Assembly (NCBI GenBank): GCA_963770035.1
Contig: CAVYON010000005.1
Coordinates: forward strand, 1 to 64,000
Direction of reading: 5' to 3'
Source of the DNA: Roseiarcus sp963770035
GTDB taxonomy: Bacteria > Pseudomonadota > Alphaproteobacteria > Rhizobiales > Beijerinckiaceae
Length of the DNA stretch: 64,000 bases
Numbering within the stretch: position 1 is the first letter of the stretch; each line of letters starts with the position of its first letter. The position numbers and the translations under genes are program-made. Shown piece after piece: positions 35,824-44,762 of the stretch. The notes beneath the pieces are model-generated. The model saw nothing but the letters and a program-made list of their open reading frames with translations. It was not told where the DNA came from and ran no database searches.

Positions 35824-37119
35824 ATGGACGAAGCCGCAGACCCCGCCGACACGACGTTCCGCCAGCTCCTGAACCACGAGATTCTCGTCAGCGAGCGGCG
35901 GCGCATGCTGAGCCTGGCCGCCGTGGCGGCTGTCATTCTCGCGCTGATCCTCCTCGCGGTCACGTTCGCGCCTGACTTCGTAAGGTCGATCTATCATGAC
36001 CGCGTCCCGGTGCGCGCCGCGTCGGCGGCCTTCTCGGCCTTCATTGCCTACGAGTTGCTGGCGGCTTCCCTGCTCACCGTCCTCATCCGTCGCGGTCGAT
36101 GGTTTCCTCTCCCTGGCCGCTATATGAACGCCCTGATCGAGACCAGCTTTCCGACTTTGCTGCTCTATCTCCTCACGGGATATCTGTCCGCGCCGATCGT
36201 CTTCGACACATGGCCGGCGCTGCTCTATTTCGTCTTCATCATCCTTTCGACCCTGCGGCTCGATTTTGCGCTGTCGGCCTTCACCGGCGCGGTCGCCGCG
36301 GTCGAGCTCTTCGCCCTCGCCTATGTGACGCTGCACCTCGTCTGGCGGACCGACGACCCGAACTTCAGCATCGCCTATCACGTGGCGCGCAGCGCCGTCC
36401 TTCTCGGCGCCGGTCTCATGGCCGGGTCCGTCGGCGTCACGATCAAGAGCCACTTCGAGCGCGCGCTCGCCGCGACGTCGGCGCGCGACCGGGTGACCAA
36501 CCTGTTCGGCCAGCACGTCTCGCCGCGCGTCGTCGAGCGGCTGCTCGCCATCGGCGCCGCCGAGCTCAGCGAAATGAGACAGGTCTGCGTGATGTTCGTC
36601 GACATTCGCGGCTTCACCGAGGCCTCGCGCAGCCGCACGCCGGCCGAGGTCGTCGCCCGGCTCGACGCCTTTTTCGAGATCCTGGTCGACATCGTCGATC
36701 GGCACAACGGCATCGTGAACAAGTTTCTGGGCGACGGCCTGTTGGCGATCTTCGGGGCGCCGATCGACGATCCGCTCGAGGCGGTGAACGCGGTCGCTGC
36801 GGCGCGCGAGATGCTGAGCGCCGTCGAGGCCAGCAACGTCGGCAATCCCTGGCCGATCCGCCTCGGCATTGGCGTCCACATCGGCCAGGCGGTCGCCGGA
36901 ACCGTCGGCACGCCGCGCCGCAAGGAATACACCGTGATCGGCGACACGGTGAACCTGGCGTCGCGCCTCGAGAGCCTCAACAAGGAGGTCGGCTCGGAAC
37001 TGATCGTCTCCGACGCCGTGCGCGAGGCGGCCGGCGAGGCGATCGGCGAGGCTCAACCGCTCGGACCGGTCGCCGTGCGCGGCTACGCCGAGCGGGTCAC
37101 GGTCTGGCGGCTCGCATGA
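35824..37119 (+). CDS. Membrane class III adenylate/guanylate cyclase
   Basis: A 431-residue protein. The first about 230 residues hold roughly six membrane helices (LAAVAAVILALILLAVTFAP, LLLYLLTGYLSAPIVF, LLYFVFIILSTLRLDF). The C-terminal cyclase domain has metal-binding Asp in FVDIRGFTEA and in NKFLGDGLLAIFG, and substrate-site residues in EYTVIGDTVNLASRLE. The intact pattern predicts activity, probably cAMP. The ligand for the membrane part is unknown. An FNT channel gene follows 55 bp later. Confidence 0.9.
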   Translation: MDEAADPADTTFRQLLNHEILVSERRRMLSLAAVAAVILALILLAVTFAPDFVRSIYHDRVPVRAASAAFSAFIAYELLAASLLTVLIRRGRWFPLPGRYMNALIETSFPTLLLYLLTGYLSAPIVFDTWPALLYFVFIILSTLRLDFALSAFTGAVAAVELFALAYVTLHLVWRTDDPNFSIAYHVARSAVLLGAGLMAGSVGVTIKSHFERALAATSARDRVTNLFGQHVSPRVVERLLAIGAAELSEMRQVCVMFVDIRGFTEASRSRTPAEVVARLDAFFEILVDIVDRHNGIVNKFLGDGLLAIFGAPIDDPLEAVNAVAAAREMLSAVEASNVGNPWPIRLGIGVHIGQAVAGTVGTPRRKEYTVIGDTVNLASRLESLNKEVGSELIVSDAVREAAGEAIGEAQPLGPVAVRGYAERVTVWRLA

Positions 37120-37174
37120 GCGAAATCGGTTGGAACTCCCCCCGTTTGGCGGCGTTGAGAGGCGCGGCGTCTTC

Positions 37175-38056
37175 ATGGGGGACGAAATGGAGACGGGCAA
37201 CATTTCTGCTGCGACCGCGGAAGAGGGCGAAGCCGGACCCTTCGACGCGTCCCATCTCGACGCGGCGGAGAAGACCCAGGCGGCCGAGCATTCCGCGCCG
37301 CAAGCGGTCGTCATCCATGAAATTCTGCGCAAGGACGGCGAAGCCGAGCTTGCGCGTCGCGTCGGCGCGATCTTCTGGTCGGGCCTCGCGGCGGGACTGT
37401 CGATGGGCTTCTCGTTTCTGGCGATGGCGCTGATCCAGAGCGGGCTGCCCGAAGGGCCGTCGCGGCGTCTATTGGAAAGCCCCGGCTACTCGTTGGGATT
37501 CGTAATCGTCATTCTCGGACGCCAGGAGCTTTTCACCGAAAGCACCCTGACGGCCGTGTTGCCCCTACTGGTTCGGCGCGACCGGGCGACCTGGATCGCG
37601 CTCGTCCGATTCTGGGCGATCGTGCTCAGCGCCAACATTCTCGGCACGCTCATTTTCGCCGGGCTGCTGGCGTTCAACGGCCTCTTTCCCGAGCCGGTCC
37701 ACGCAGCGCTCGTCGAGATCGGCCGCAACGCGGTCAGCGGCCCGTTCTGGCCGACCGCGATCAAGGCGGTGTTCGCCGGCTGGCTGATCGCCCTGATGAT
37801 CTGGCTGCTGCCGAGCGCCCGCTCCGCCCGCCTGCTGGTCATCATGCTGCTCACCTACGTCGTCGCGATCGGCGGCTTCTCTCACATAATCGCCGGCTCG
37901 GTCGAGGCGGCCTTCGCCGTCTTCGCCGGCGACGCGTCCGTGCGGGATTATCTCGTGCGGTTCTTCCTACCCACCATCTTGGGCAACACGCTTGGCGGCG
38001 TCGCCCTCGTCGCCCTGCTCAATCACGCGCCGCTCGCCCCGGACTTGCAGGAATGA
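37175..38056 (+). CDS. Formate/nitrite transporter (FNT) family channel
   Basis: A 293-residue protein with an N-terminal cytosolic tail of about 60 residues and six membrane helices. Family stretches are FWSGLAAGLSMGFSFLAMAL, GRQELFTESTLTAVLPLL, VRFWAIVLSANILGTL, GGFSHIIAGSVEAAFAVFAG and PTILGNTLGGVALVALLNH. It conducts small anions such as formate or nitrite. ATG 37187, which has GGGGG upstream, is an alternative start. Its nearness to the nas genes suggests nitrite, but the substrate is not shown. Confidence 0.9.
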   Translation: MGDEMETGNISAATAEEGEAGPFDASHLDAAEKTQAAEHSAPQAVVIHEILRKDGEAELARRVGAIFWSGLAAGLSMGFSFLAMALIQSGLPEGPSRRLLESPGYSLGFVIVILGRQELFTESTLTAVLPLLVRRDRATWIALVRFWAIVLSANILGTLIFAGLLAFNGLFPEPVHAALVEIGRNAVSGPFWPTAIKAVFAGWLIALMIWLLPSARSARLLVIMLLTYVVAIGGFSHIIAGSVEAAFAVFAGDASVRDYLVRFFLPTILGNTLGGVALVALLNHAPLAPDLQE

Positions 38057-38078
38057 GCGGAGCAGCGCGCGAGTCGCG

Positions 38079-39626
38079 CTATCCCCGGTCCCCCTTCAGC
38101 TTCTGGCTCGGGCTCTTCAGCGCGTCCATGAACGCGCGGGCGTGCAACTGGTGGAGGACCAGCGGGTCGTTCTGGGCGACGTCGTTCAAAATCGTGTGGA
38201 CGGAGAGCTTGCGGGCCGCCGAGGTCAGGTTCGACCCGAGCAGCCGCAGTCGTCCGGCCACGCCCTCGAGATCGTCGCGCGCGGCCGCGTCGATCTTCAC
38301 CGTCTTCGCCGTTGCGACCATCCGCCCATGCGCTGCGACGTTCGGCGCGAGGATGTCGGCAAGCGTCTGCTGCACCGGGCCGTAGTTCATCAGGTCCATG
38401 TGGTCCAGGTCGTCGCCGGTGATCGTGCTCACCTGCGGATTGCCCAGAAGCCGCGCCGACCAGGCCGGGATGACGCCGTCGCCGGGGCCGAGCGTGTCGT
38501 GGATCGGGTCGCGAAGCGGGTCGGCGACGTAGTCGGCCGGAATGCGCGCGGAGGTCTGGCTCACCACCGTGTCGTGCCTGGTCGCGCCGCTATCGGTCTG
38601 GACGCCGCGAATGTGCCAGAGTTTGCGCGCGACCGAGGGGTCGAGCGGCTTCGACACCGCCTTGGCCGCCTCCTGGCCGGCCGCCAGCAGGTCCCAGTCG
38701 AAGCCGTAGGACGGCGGGTAGCGAACGTAATCCGCGTGCCCGAGCGGTCGGTCCGGCTTGCCGGGCGACGGGTTGTAAGGGTCGGCCCGCTCGGTCGCGA
38801 TCGCCGCGTCCATGGAGGGGTATTCGGTCAGCGCATAACCCAGCGGATCCTCAGCGAAGGCTTGGGCGTTGGCGTCGTAGGTCGGTCCGTCGAGGAACAG
38901 AAGCTCGTAGCTCGCCGGCAACGTCGAGCCGATCCGGGTGACGATCTCGGCGCCGTCGAGGCCCTCGACGAGGTTGAGATCGAGCTCGCCGACAAAGAAC
39001 CGATGCGCCTGACCGCCATAGCCGTAGAACGGCGTGCCGACCGTGATCGCGCCCTTCAGCCGCCGCACGTACGGGTCGTCGGCGCGGTTCAGGACGTGCT
39101 TGGCGATGATGCCGCCAAAGCTGTGGCCGACGATCCAAAAGTTGTCGAGCGGCGAGGGATGGCATTGCGCCACGCCCTGCTCGAAGGCGGGAAGGACTTT
39201 CTTCAGGAAGAAGTCGGCCGTCGCTTCGCCGGAGCGCCGCCAGTCCCAGCCGACCACGAACACGTCGAGCCAGTTCGCCGCGCACCAGTCGGCGAAGCCC
39301 CCGTAGGGCTGGAGCGTGACGAAGTCGACGTAGCCGTCCGGCAGAATGTAGCGCTGCCCGCTGTCGTCGCCGCCCTCGATGGCGAGCGCCTGCGCGCCGC
39401 CGAGGAGAAAGCCGCAGGTGAGCCACAGCGGTTCGTAGGCGAAGGGGGGACCGGCGTCGGCAGGCTGGCGCGCCCGCACGAGTTGCGAGGCGAACCCCCC
39501 GGGAAACAGGAAGATCGTCGTGTGTTGCGCCGACGGATTGGCGTCGTAGCGGTGGACGAAGTCGGCGATCCTCGTCTGAAGCCGGTCGAGATACTGGTTC
39601 TCCACAGCCTGGCTATAAAGGCTCAT
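38079..39626 (-). CDS. Alpha/beta hydrolase, LCAT/PGAP1-like lipase or esterase
   Basis: A 515-residue protein without a signal peptide. The N-terminal part has TIFLFPGGFASQLVRA, an oxyanion-type region. The nucleophile elbow is VGHSFGGIIAKHVLN. Candidate acid and His lie in GPGDGVIPAWSARLL and GDDLDHMDLMNYGPV, as in phosphatidylcholine-sterol acyltransferase-like folds. The ATG is inside the end of the upstream radical SAM gene (14-bp overlap), and AGGGAG precedes it. The two are co-expressed and may act on the same lipid or polyketide-like substrate. Confidence 0.8.
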   Translation of the reverse strand: MSLYSQAVENQYLDRLQTRIADFVHRYDANPSAQHTTIFLFPGGFASQLVRARQPADAGPPFAYEPLWLTCGFLLGGAQALAIEGGDDSGQRYILPDGYVDFVTLQPYGGFADWCAANWLDVFVVGWDWRRSGEATADFFLKKVLPAFEQGVAQCHPSPLDNFWIVGHSFGGIIAKHVLNRADDPYVRRLKGAITVGTPFYGYGGQAHRFFVGELDLNLVEGLDGAEIVTRIGSTLPASYELLFLDGPTYDANAQAFAEDPLGYALTEYPSMDAAIATERADPYNPSPGKPDRPLGHADYVRYPPSYGFDWDLLAAGQEAAKAVSKPLDPSVARKLWHIRGVQTDSGATRHDTVVSQTSARIPADYVADPLRDPIHDTLGPGDGVIPAWSARLLGNPQVSTITGDDLDHMDLMNYGPVQQTLADILAPNVAAHGRMVATAKTVKIDAAARDDLEGVAGRLRLLGSNLTSAARKLSVHTILNDVAQNDPLVLHQLHARAFMDALKSPSQKLKGDRG

Positions 39627-41205
39627 CGGTGGGCTCCCTGTGATGCTTCTTTCGCCTTCCGGCGCGGGATTCGAGCGCCGGCCTCAGCCAGGCGGCGAGC
39701 GCGCCGTCGGCCTCGGTGACGACGATCGGATCGAAATAACGGCGGCGATCCTCCTCGGAAAGATCGGCCGGCCGTTCCAAATATTGCGGGTCGAGCGTGT
39801 CGGTCCCAGCGAGATAGGTGCGCGCGGCGGATTTCTCGGCGCGCGACCAGACAAAGCAGTGCAGATTGGCGGCGGCGATGTAGAACAAACGGATCGGGTT
39901 CCGCGTGCCCGAGCGGGAAATCCGCCGGATCGTCTTGATCAGCACGCCCCACCGCCCGACCACCTCCCACGGCCGCCGGAAGAGCTTCTCGACGAAATCG
40001 GCCAGCGCGGAGGGGTCGTCGGCCAGGTCCGCATAGGCGATCGTCTCGCCGTCGAGATCGCGCAGGCGCAGGTTCGGCGCCAGCGACCCGGCCTCGGCGT
40101 CGTCCCAGAACGTGTTCGTCCCGACGAGGGGCGCGATCACGCTCATGTAGGTCGGCATCGGCATGGTCGGGTGGCGCGCGATCGTCTCGATCTGCCGGCG
40201 CATCTCGGCCGCGGTCTGCCGCCGGGGGTCGAAGAGATATCCATAGGTGATGCCGATCCCGAGCGACTCGGCGTAGGCGATGTCCGCGATCACGTCGCCG
40301 CGGCCGAGGTTCTGGGTCTTGTTATGGCGACGCAGAAGCTCGCGGTCGAGCGATTCGAGCCCGACGAACAAGCCGTTGCATTTCGACCGGGCGAGCAGCG
40401 TGAGCAACTCCCGGTCGTGCAGGATGTTCTGGGTGACGAGGGCGCCCCAGCCGCGCACCTCGCGACGCGCCCGCATGAGTTCGCAGACGGCGAGCATGTG
40501 CGCCCGATTGTCGGAAAAATTGTTGTCGAGCAGCAGGACTGTCGGATACCAGCGCCGGAAGCTGAAGACGGGCGCCGAGGCCATGGCGCTGTCGAGCGCC
40601 TCGGCGAGCGCGTCGAGCTGGTAGCCCGCATGGCCGCCGACCTCGCTCGGCATGGTGCAGAACGCGCAACGGAAGCTGCAACCGCGCGAGGCCTCGAGGA
40701 GATGCATGCTGGGGCTGATTCCGTTGCGGGCGAAGTGCCGGTAATCCACGCGATAGGGCCGAATTGCGGTGATCGGCGAGCGATAGATCGGCTTCAGGCG
40801 GCCGGCGAGAAAGTCTGCCGCGACGTCGGCCGCGCTTTCGACGCCGCCCGCGCAGACGACGTCGAAGAACTCCGCCGCAAATTCCGGAAACAGCGTGCAG
40901 ATACTTCCCCCGGCGACGACGACCGCGCCGTTGCGCCGGAAGTGGAACGCAAGCTGCCGCATCCGGTCGAAGTCGACCTGCAATCCGGTGAGGAAGACCA
41001 GATCGTAGCGGCGGTTCGCGGAAGTATCGAACGGCCCGTGCCAATCCTCGTGGTGCAGGCGGACATCGAACCCGAAATTCCCGATCAACGAGGCGACATG
41101 CAGACCGCTGATCGGCTGCATGACGTAGCGGGACCGGCGCTTGTTGCGCCCGGGTCGCAGATGGGCGCATACGACGAGGGCTTGCAGCTTGGCGCTGCGG
41201 CCCAT
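39613..41205 (-). CDS. Radical SAM protein with B12-binding-like N-terminus
   Basis: About 530 residues from ATG 41205 (MGRSAKLQALVVCAHLRPGR); the frame is open to 41325, so a longer form cannot be excluded. The N-terminal 160 residues have the cobalamin-binding-like Rossmann pattern (ISGLHVASLIGNFGFDVRLH, VVVAGGSICTLFPEF). The radical SAM cluster motif is SRGCSFRCAFCTMPSEVGG. The central barrel follows (VLLLDNNFSDNRAHML, LFVGLESLDRELLRR). The C-terminal region is specific and unassigned. Such enzymes methylate or rearrange unactivated carbons. It overlaps the hydrolase gene. Confidence 0.85.
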   Translation of the reverse strand: MGRSAKLQALVVCAHLRPGRNKRRSRYVMQPISGLHVASLIGNFGFDVRLHHEDWHGPFDTSANRRYDLVFLTGLQVDFDRMRQLAFHFRRNGAVVVAGGSICTLFPEFAAEFFDVVCAGGVESAADVAADFLAGRLKPIYRSPITAIRPYRVDYRHFARNGISPSMHLLEASRGCSFRCAFCTMPSEVGGHAGYQLDALAEALDSAMASAPVFSFRRWYPTVLLLDNNFSDNRAHMLAVCELMRARREVRGWGALVTQNILHDRELLTLLARSKCNGLFVGLESLDRELLRRHNKTQNLGRGDVIADIAYAESLGIGITYGYLFDPRRQTAAEMRRQIETIARHPTMPMPTYMSVIAPLVGTNTFWDDAEAGSLAPNLRLRDLDGETIAYADLADDPSALADFVEKLFRRPWEVVGRWGVLIKTIRRISRSGTRNPIRLFYIAAANLHCFVWSRAEKSAARTYLAGTDTLDPQYLERPADLSEEDRRRYFDPIVVTEADGALAAWLRPALESRAGRRKKHHREPTDEPL

Positions 41206-41395
41206 AAAGTTTAATTGAGAGTGCTGCGCCGCATTCAACAACAACCACCCCCGCTTTTTGATCGCGCTGACGCCGCTGCAGCCCGGCAAGCGATCGTAAG
41301 CGGACCAGTCGGACGCGACAAGCAAGACAGGCGATGCCGGTGAACCTGAGTTATTCCCGTCTGCGACCTGACTTTTTTCGCAGCGGCCCTCCCCA

Positions 41396-44300
41396 ATGAC
41401 GACCGACAGGAAAACGCGGGCGCCCGATGCGTCGCCGGAGCGGCGCTACCTGTCGATCATGTTCGTCGACGTGGTCGGCTTCACCCGGCTGTCCGAGGAG
41501 GTCGACCCCGAAGACCTGCTGGCCATCCAGCGGCGCTACCGCCAGATTGCGCTCAACGTCACCGAACGATTCGGCGGCTTTGTCGGCGACTTCGCCGGAG
41601 ACGGCGTCCTCGTCTATTTCGGCTATCCGACAGCTCGCGGCAACGATGCGGAACGCGCGGTGCGCGCCGCATTCGAGATGGTGTCGCAGCTCGGCGGAAC
41701 AGAATTCCCGCTTGCGGACGGGGGCGTCCGCAAGTTGCAGGTTCGGATCGGCGTCCATACCGGACTCGTCGTCGTCGGACGCGAAACGGTGCGGGCCGGC
41801 GAGGCGCCGCTCGGGGTCGTCGGCGCCGCCGTCAACATCGCCTCTCGGCTGCAGAACGAGGCGCCGCCCTCGGCCGTCGTGGTCAGCGGCGAGACCTATT
41901 CGCTGGTGCGTGGCCTGTTCGATTTCGTGCCGCTTGGCTGGCGCACGCTGAAGGGGCTGACCCAGCCGATCGAGGTGTTCCATGCGATGCGGTCGAGGCC
42001 GGTCGCGTTGTCGGGTCCGGTCGAGACCCGCGCCAGGACCGGCGCGGCGATGATCGGCCGAGAGCCGGGTCTGGCGAAGCTTCTGGCCTGCTGGCGGGCG
42101 GTCTCGGCCTCCCGTAGCGGCCAAATCATCGAGATCGCCGGTGACGCGGGCGTCGGCAAGACCCGCCTGGTCAACGAGTTCTGCCTGCATCCGGCGATGA
42201 GCGGGGCGGCGCTCATTCAGATCGCCTCGCACGAGCTGTTCGCCAACACGCCGCTCTACCCCGTGGGACAGCATCTTTGGAAGCGCGCCGGCCTCGCGAT
42301 CGAAGACGACGCGGAAGCGCGGCAACACAAGCTCGGCGAGCTGCTCGGCGAATGGAATCTTCGGAGCGAGCAAAACGCGCGCATCCTCGCGAGCCTTCCT
42401 GGGCTCGGGTTGACCGCGCCCACGGTCGAGTTGATCGCTCCGACGCCGCACCTCTTCAAGCGCGCCCGGTTCGGCCTGATCGCCGAGGCCTTTCACAAGG
42501 TCGCGGCAAGCAGGCCGACCGTTCTGGTGCTGGAGGACGCCCACTGGGTTGATCCGTCGACCGCCGAGCTTCTCACAGAGATCACGCGGAAGCGTGATGC
42601 GGCCTATCTTGTCGTGGTCACGCGCCGATCCTTCCCCAAAGGACCTGCGCTGCCGGCGGCCAACGAGACCATTCGCCTCGAGCCGCTGCGCGAGGTCGAT
42701 TGCCTGGCCTTGGCGAGGAGCCTGCCTGGCGCCCAAAGCTTGTCTGAGGAGTCGATCCGCGCCGCCTGTCAGGCCGCCGAAGGCGTGCCATTGTTCGTCG
42801 AGCAGATGACTCGCGCCCTGGTGGACGAGCGCGCCCAGGGCATCACCCGCAACCGCAAGGGCGCCTCCCTGCCCCTCCTGCTTGCCGAAATGATGTCGGA
42901 GCGTCTCGACCGGCTGCCCGGCTCCCGTCGGATCGTCCAGGCCGCGGCGTGCCTCGGCCGCTCGTTCCGCCCCGAGTTTCTCGCCGCGCTCCTGCGCGAG
43001 GAGCTGGCCGAACTCGCTGAACCTCTCGAATTGCTGGTCGAGGCCGAAATCCTGCTACCCAAGCGCCACGGCCTCGAAATCCGTTACGAGTTCCGCCATG
43101 CGTTGATCCGGCGCATGGCGGACGAGTTGACGCTCGACCGCGACCGGCGCTGGCTGCACGCCCGGATGGTCGAGCTGCTCGACCGCGAGGGCGACGTCCG
43201 GACGGCGCCCGAAATGCTTGCGCATCACCAAACCGAGGCGGGCTTGTTCGGCGATGCGATTGCGAGCTGGATCGAGGCGGGCCGGAAGGCTGCCGGCCAG
43301 TCCGCCCATCACGAGGCGATCGATCACCTGAACAAGGGGCTCGGGCTTCTCGAGCGGGTGCCCGACGTGACCGTCCGCCGCGGCCTCGAAATGAAGCTCC
43401 TCGCCGTCATGATCGGCTCGCTCACTATCACCCAGGGGGCGACATCGTTCGAAGTCTCCGCCCATTGCGCGCGTGGGCTCGAACTGTCGCGCGACTTCCC
43501 GACGCCCATGGTGTTTCCGTTCATCTTCGGCCAGTTCACCTTCGCCAATTGCCGGGGCCTGCGGGCTGAGGCGGAGGCGAGTGCGGACTTGTTCCTGTCG
43601 CTCTCCGAGCAGATGCGCTACGCGGCCGGCCGCGTGATCGGCCATCGGCTGAAGGGGATGCTGGCGCTCGGCGCCGGGGACCTCATTGAGGCCAAGGCTG
43701 AGCTCGAGCGGTCCATCAGCATCGCCACCCAGGATGGCGACGCGGGCAGCACGAGCGTTTACGGGCAGAACGCGCAGGTCCATTCCCAGGCGATGTTGAG
43801 CCAGGCCCTATTCTGCCTCGGCGACGTGGAGCAGGCGCTGCGTGTCGGCCGCGAGGCGCTGCTGGCGCTGGACGACTTGCGCCATCCCCACTCGACCGCG
43901 ATCACGATCGGCTATGTCGGCGGCAACGTCTTCGGCTATATCGGCGCGACCCGGCATCTCCTGCGCGAGGCGCAGCGGTTGCTTGCGGTGTGCGAACAGC
44001 ACGACCTGCCCGGATTTCGTCCGCACGCCCTGGGGTTCCTCGGCTGGGGTCTGGCCCAGAGCGGGCAATATGCGGAAGGCGTCGCGTTCATGGAGCGGGC
44101 GATCCGCGAGTTCGACGCGATCGATTACAAGCTCGCGCTCGGCGCGCATCTGACCAATCTCGCCGAGGCGCTGCGCCGCATGGGCCGCCTCGACGAAGCC
44201 AAGGCCTATTCTGCGCGCGCAGTCGACAACCTTCGCGACCACAACGCCGGCTGGGCGGAGCCCGAGATCCTGCGGGTCGACGCCCTGATCGAGCACGACC

Positions 44301-44527
44301 TTTCGCAAGGCGACACGACGGAAACGGTCGAGCGGCTGCAACGCGCTGCGGACCAAGCGCGCCGGATCGGCTCGCCTGTGTTCGAGCGGCGATGTCTTTT
44401 GAGCCTCATCGAGGTCGGCGGCGACAGGACGGGGAAGGCGCAAGAGCGCCTCCATGCCCTCGCCCACCTCGACCAGATGCCGGAGCTCGTCGACGCCATC
44501 ATGAGCGAGCCGCGCGTCTTCGCCTGA
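41396..44527 (+). CDS. Cyclase-AAA ATPase-TPR signalling protein
   Basis: A 1,043-residue soluble protein. The class III cyclase domain (about 15-200) has metal sites in MFVDVVGFTRLSEE and VGDFAGDGVLVYFGYP, and GAAVNIASRLQ. The AAA/STAND-like ATPase (about 220-560) has Walker A GDAGVGKTRLVNEF and LVLEDAHWVDPSTAELL. The C-terminal half is TPR-like helical repeats (about 600-1040). This architecture is widespread in alphaproteobacteria; inputs are unknown. It is divergent from the radical SAM gene with a 190-bp gap. Confidence 0.92.
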   Translation: MTTDRKTRAPDASPERRYLSIMFVDVVGFTRLSEEVDPEDLLAIQRRYRQIALNVTERFGGFVGDFAGDGVLVYFGYPTARGNDAERAVRAAFEMVSQLGGTEFPLADGGVRKLQVRIGVHTGLVVVGRETVRAGEAPLGVVGAAVNIASRLQNEAPPSAVVVSGETYSLVRGLFDFVPLGWRTLKGLTQPIEVFHAMRSRPVALSGPVETRARTGAAMIGREPGLAKLLACWRAVSASRSGQIIEIAGDAGVGKTRLVNEFCLHPAMSGAALIQIASHELFANTPLYPVGQHLWKRAGLAIEDDAEARQHKLGELLGEWNLRSEQNARILASLPGLGLTAPTVELIAPTPHLFKRARFGLIAEAFHKVAASRPTVLVLEDAHWVDPSTAELLTEITRKRDAAYLVVVTRRSFPKGPALPAANETIRLEPLREVDCLALARSLPGAQSLSEESIRAACQAAEGVPLFVEQMTRALVDERAQGITRNRKGASLPLLLAEMMSERLDRLPGSRRIVQAAACLGRSFRPEFLAALLREELAELAEPLELLVEAEILLPKRHGLEIRYEFRHALIRRMADELTLDRDRRWLHARMVELLDREGDVRTAPEMLAHHQTEAGLFGDAIASWIEAGRKAAGQSAHHEAIDHLNKGLGLLERVPDVTVRRGLEMKLLAVMIGSLTITQGATSFEVSAHCARGLELSRDFPTPMVFPFIFGQFTFANCRGLRAEAEASADLFLSLSEQMRYAAGRVIGHRLKGMLALGAGDLIEAKAELERSISIATQDGDAGSTSVYGQNAQVHSQAMLSQALFCLGDVEQALRVGREALLALDDLRHPHSTAITIGYVGGNVFGYIGATRHLLREAQRLLAVCEQHDLPGFRPHALGFLGWGLAQSGQYAEGVAFMERAIREFDAIDYKLALGAHLTNLAEALRRMGRLDEAKAYSARAVDNLRDHNAGWAEPEILRVDALIEHDLSQGDTTETVERLQRAADQARRIGSPVFERRCLLSLIEVGGDRTGKAQERLHALAHLDQMPELVDAIMSEPRVFA

Positions 44528-44630
44528 CCCATCCGCGCCGGCTCCTCAGTCCGATTCGGACGCCACGCATCTGGACCGGGGCGACCCTAAGCAGAGATTC
44601 TTATCCTGGCCAACGGAACAAGCGAGAAAA

Positions 44631-44713
44631 TTCACCACAAGGAACACGAAGAACCACGAAGGCGCACAAGGAGCCCTGACGTTCTTTGTGCCCTTCGTGC
44701 CCTTTGTGGTGAA
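44631..44713. terminator. Large inverted repeat, probable bidirectional terminator
   Basis: The left arm TTCACCACAAGGAACACGAAG pairs with the right arm CTTCGTGCCCTTTGTGGTGAA with few mismatches. It sits between convergent genes (stops 44527 and 44763). The arms contain repeated CACGAAGG/CACAAAG units found as a dispersed repeat type in many bacteria. Confidence 0.6.
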
Positions 44714-44762
44714 AGTCGAACTCTAACTTGGTCCATTCGTTGGGCTGGCTAAAGGAATCTGC

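Noticed and set aside
39640..41214. 524-codon + strand frame
   Set aside because: Antisense to the radical SAM gene, whose CxxxCxxC motif and barrel are clear.
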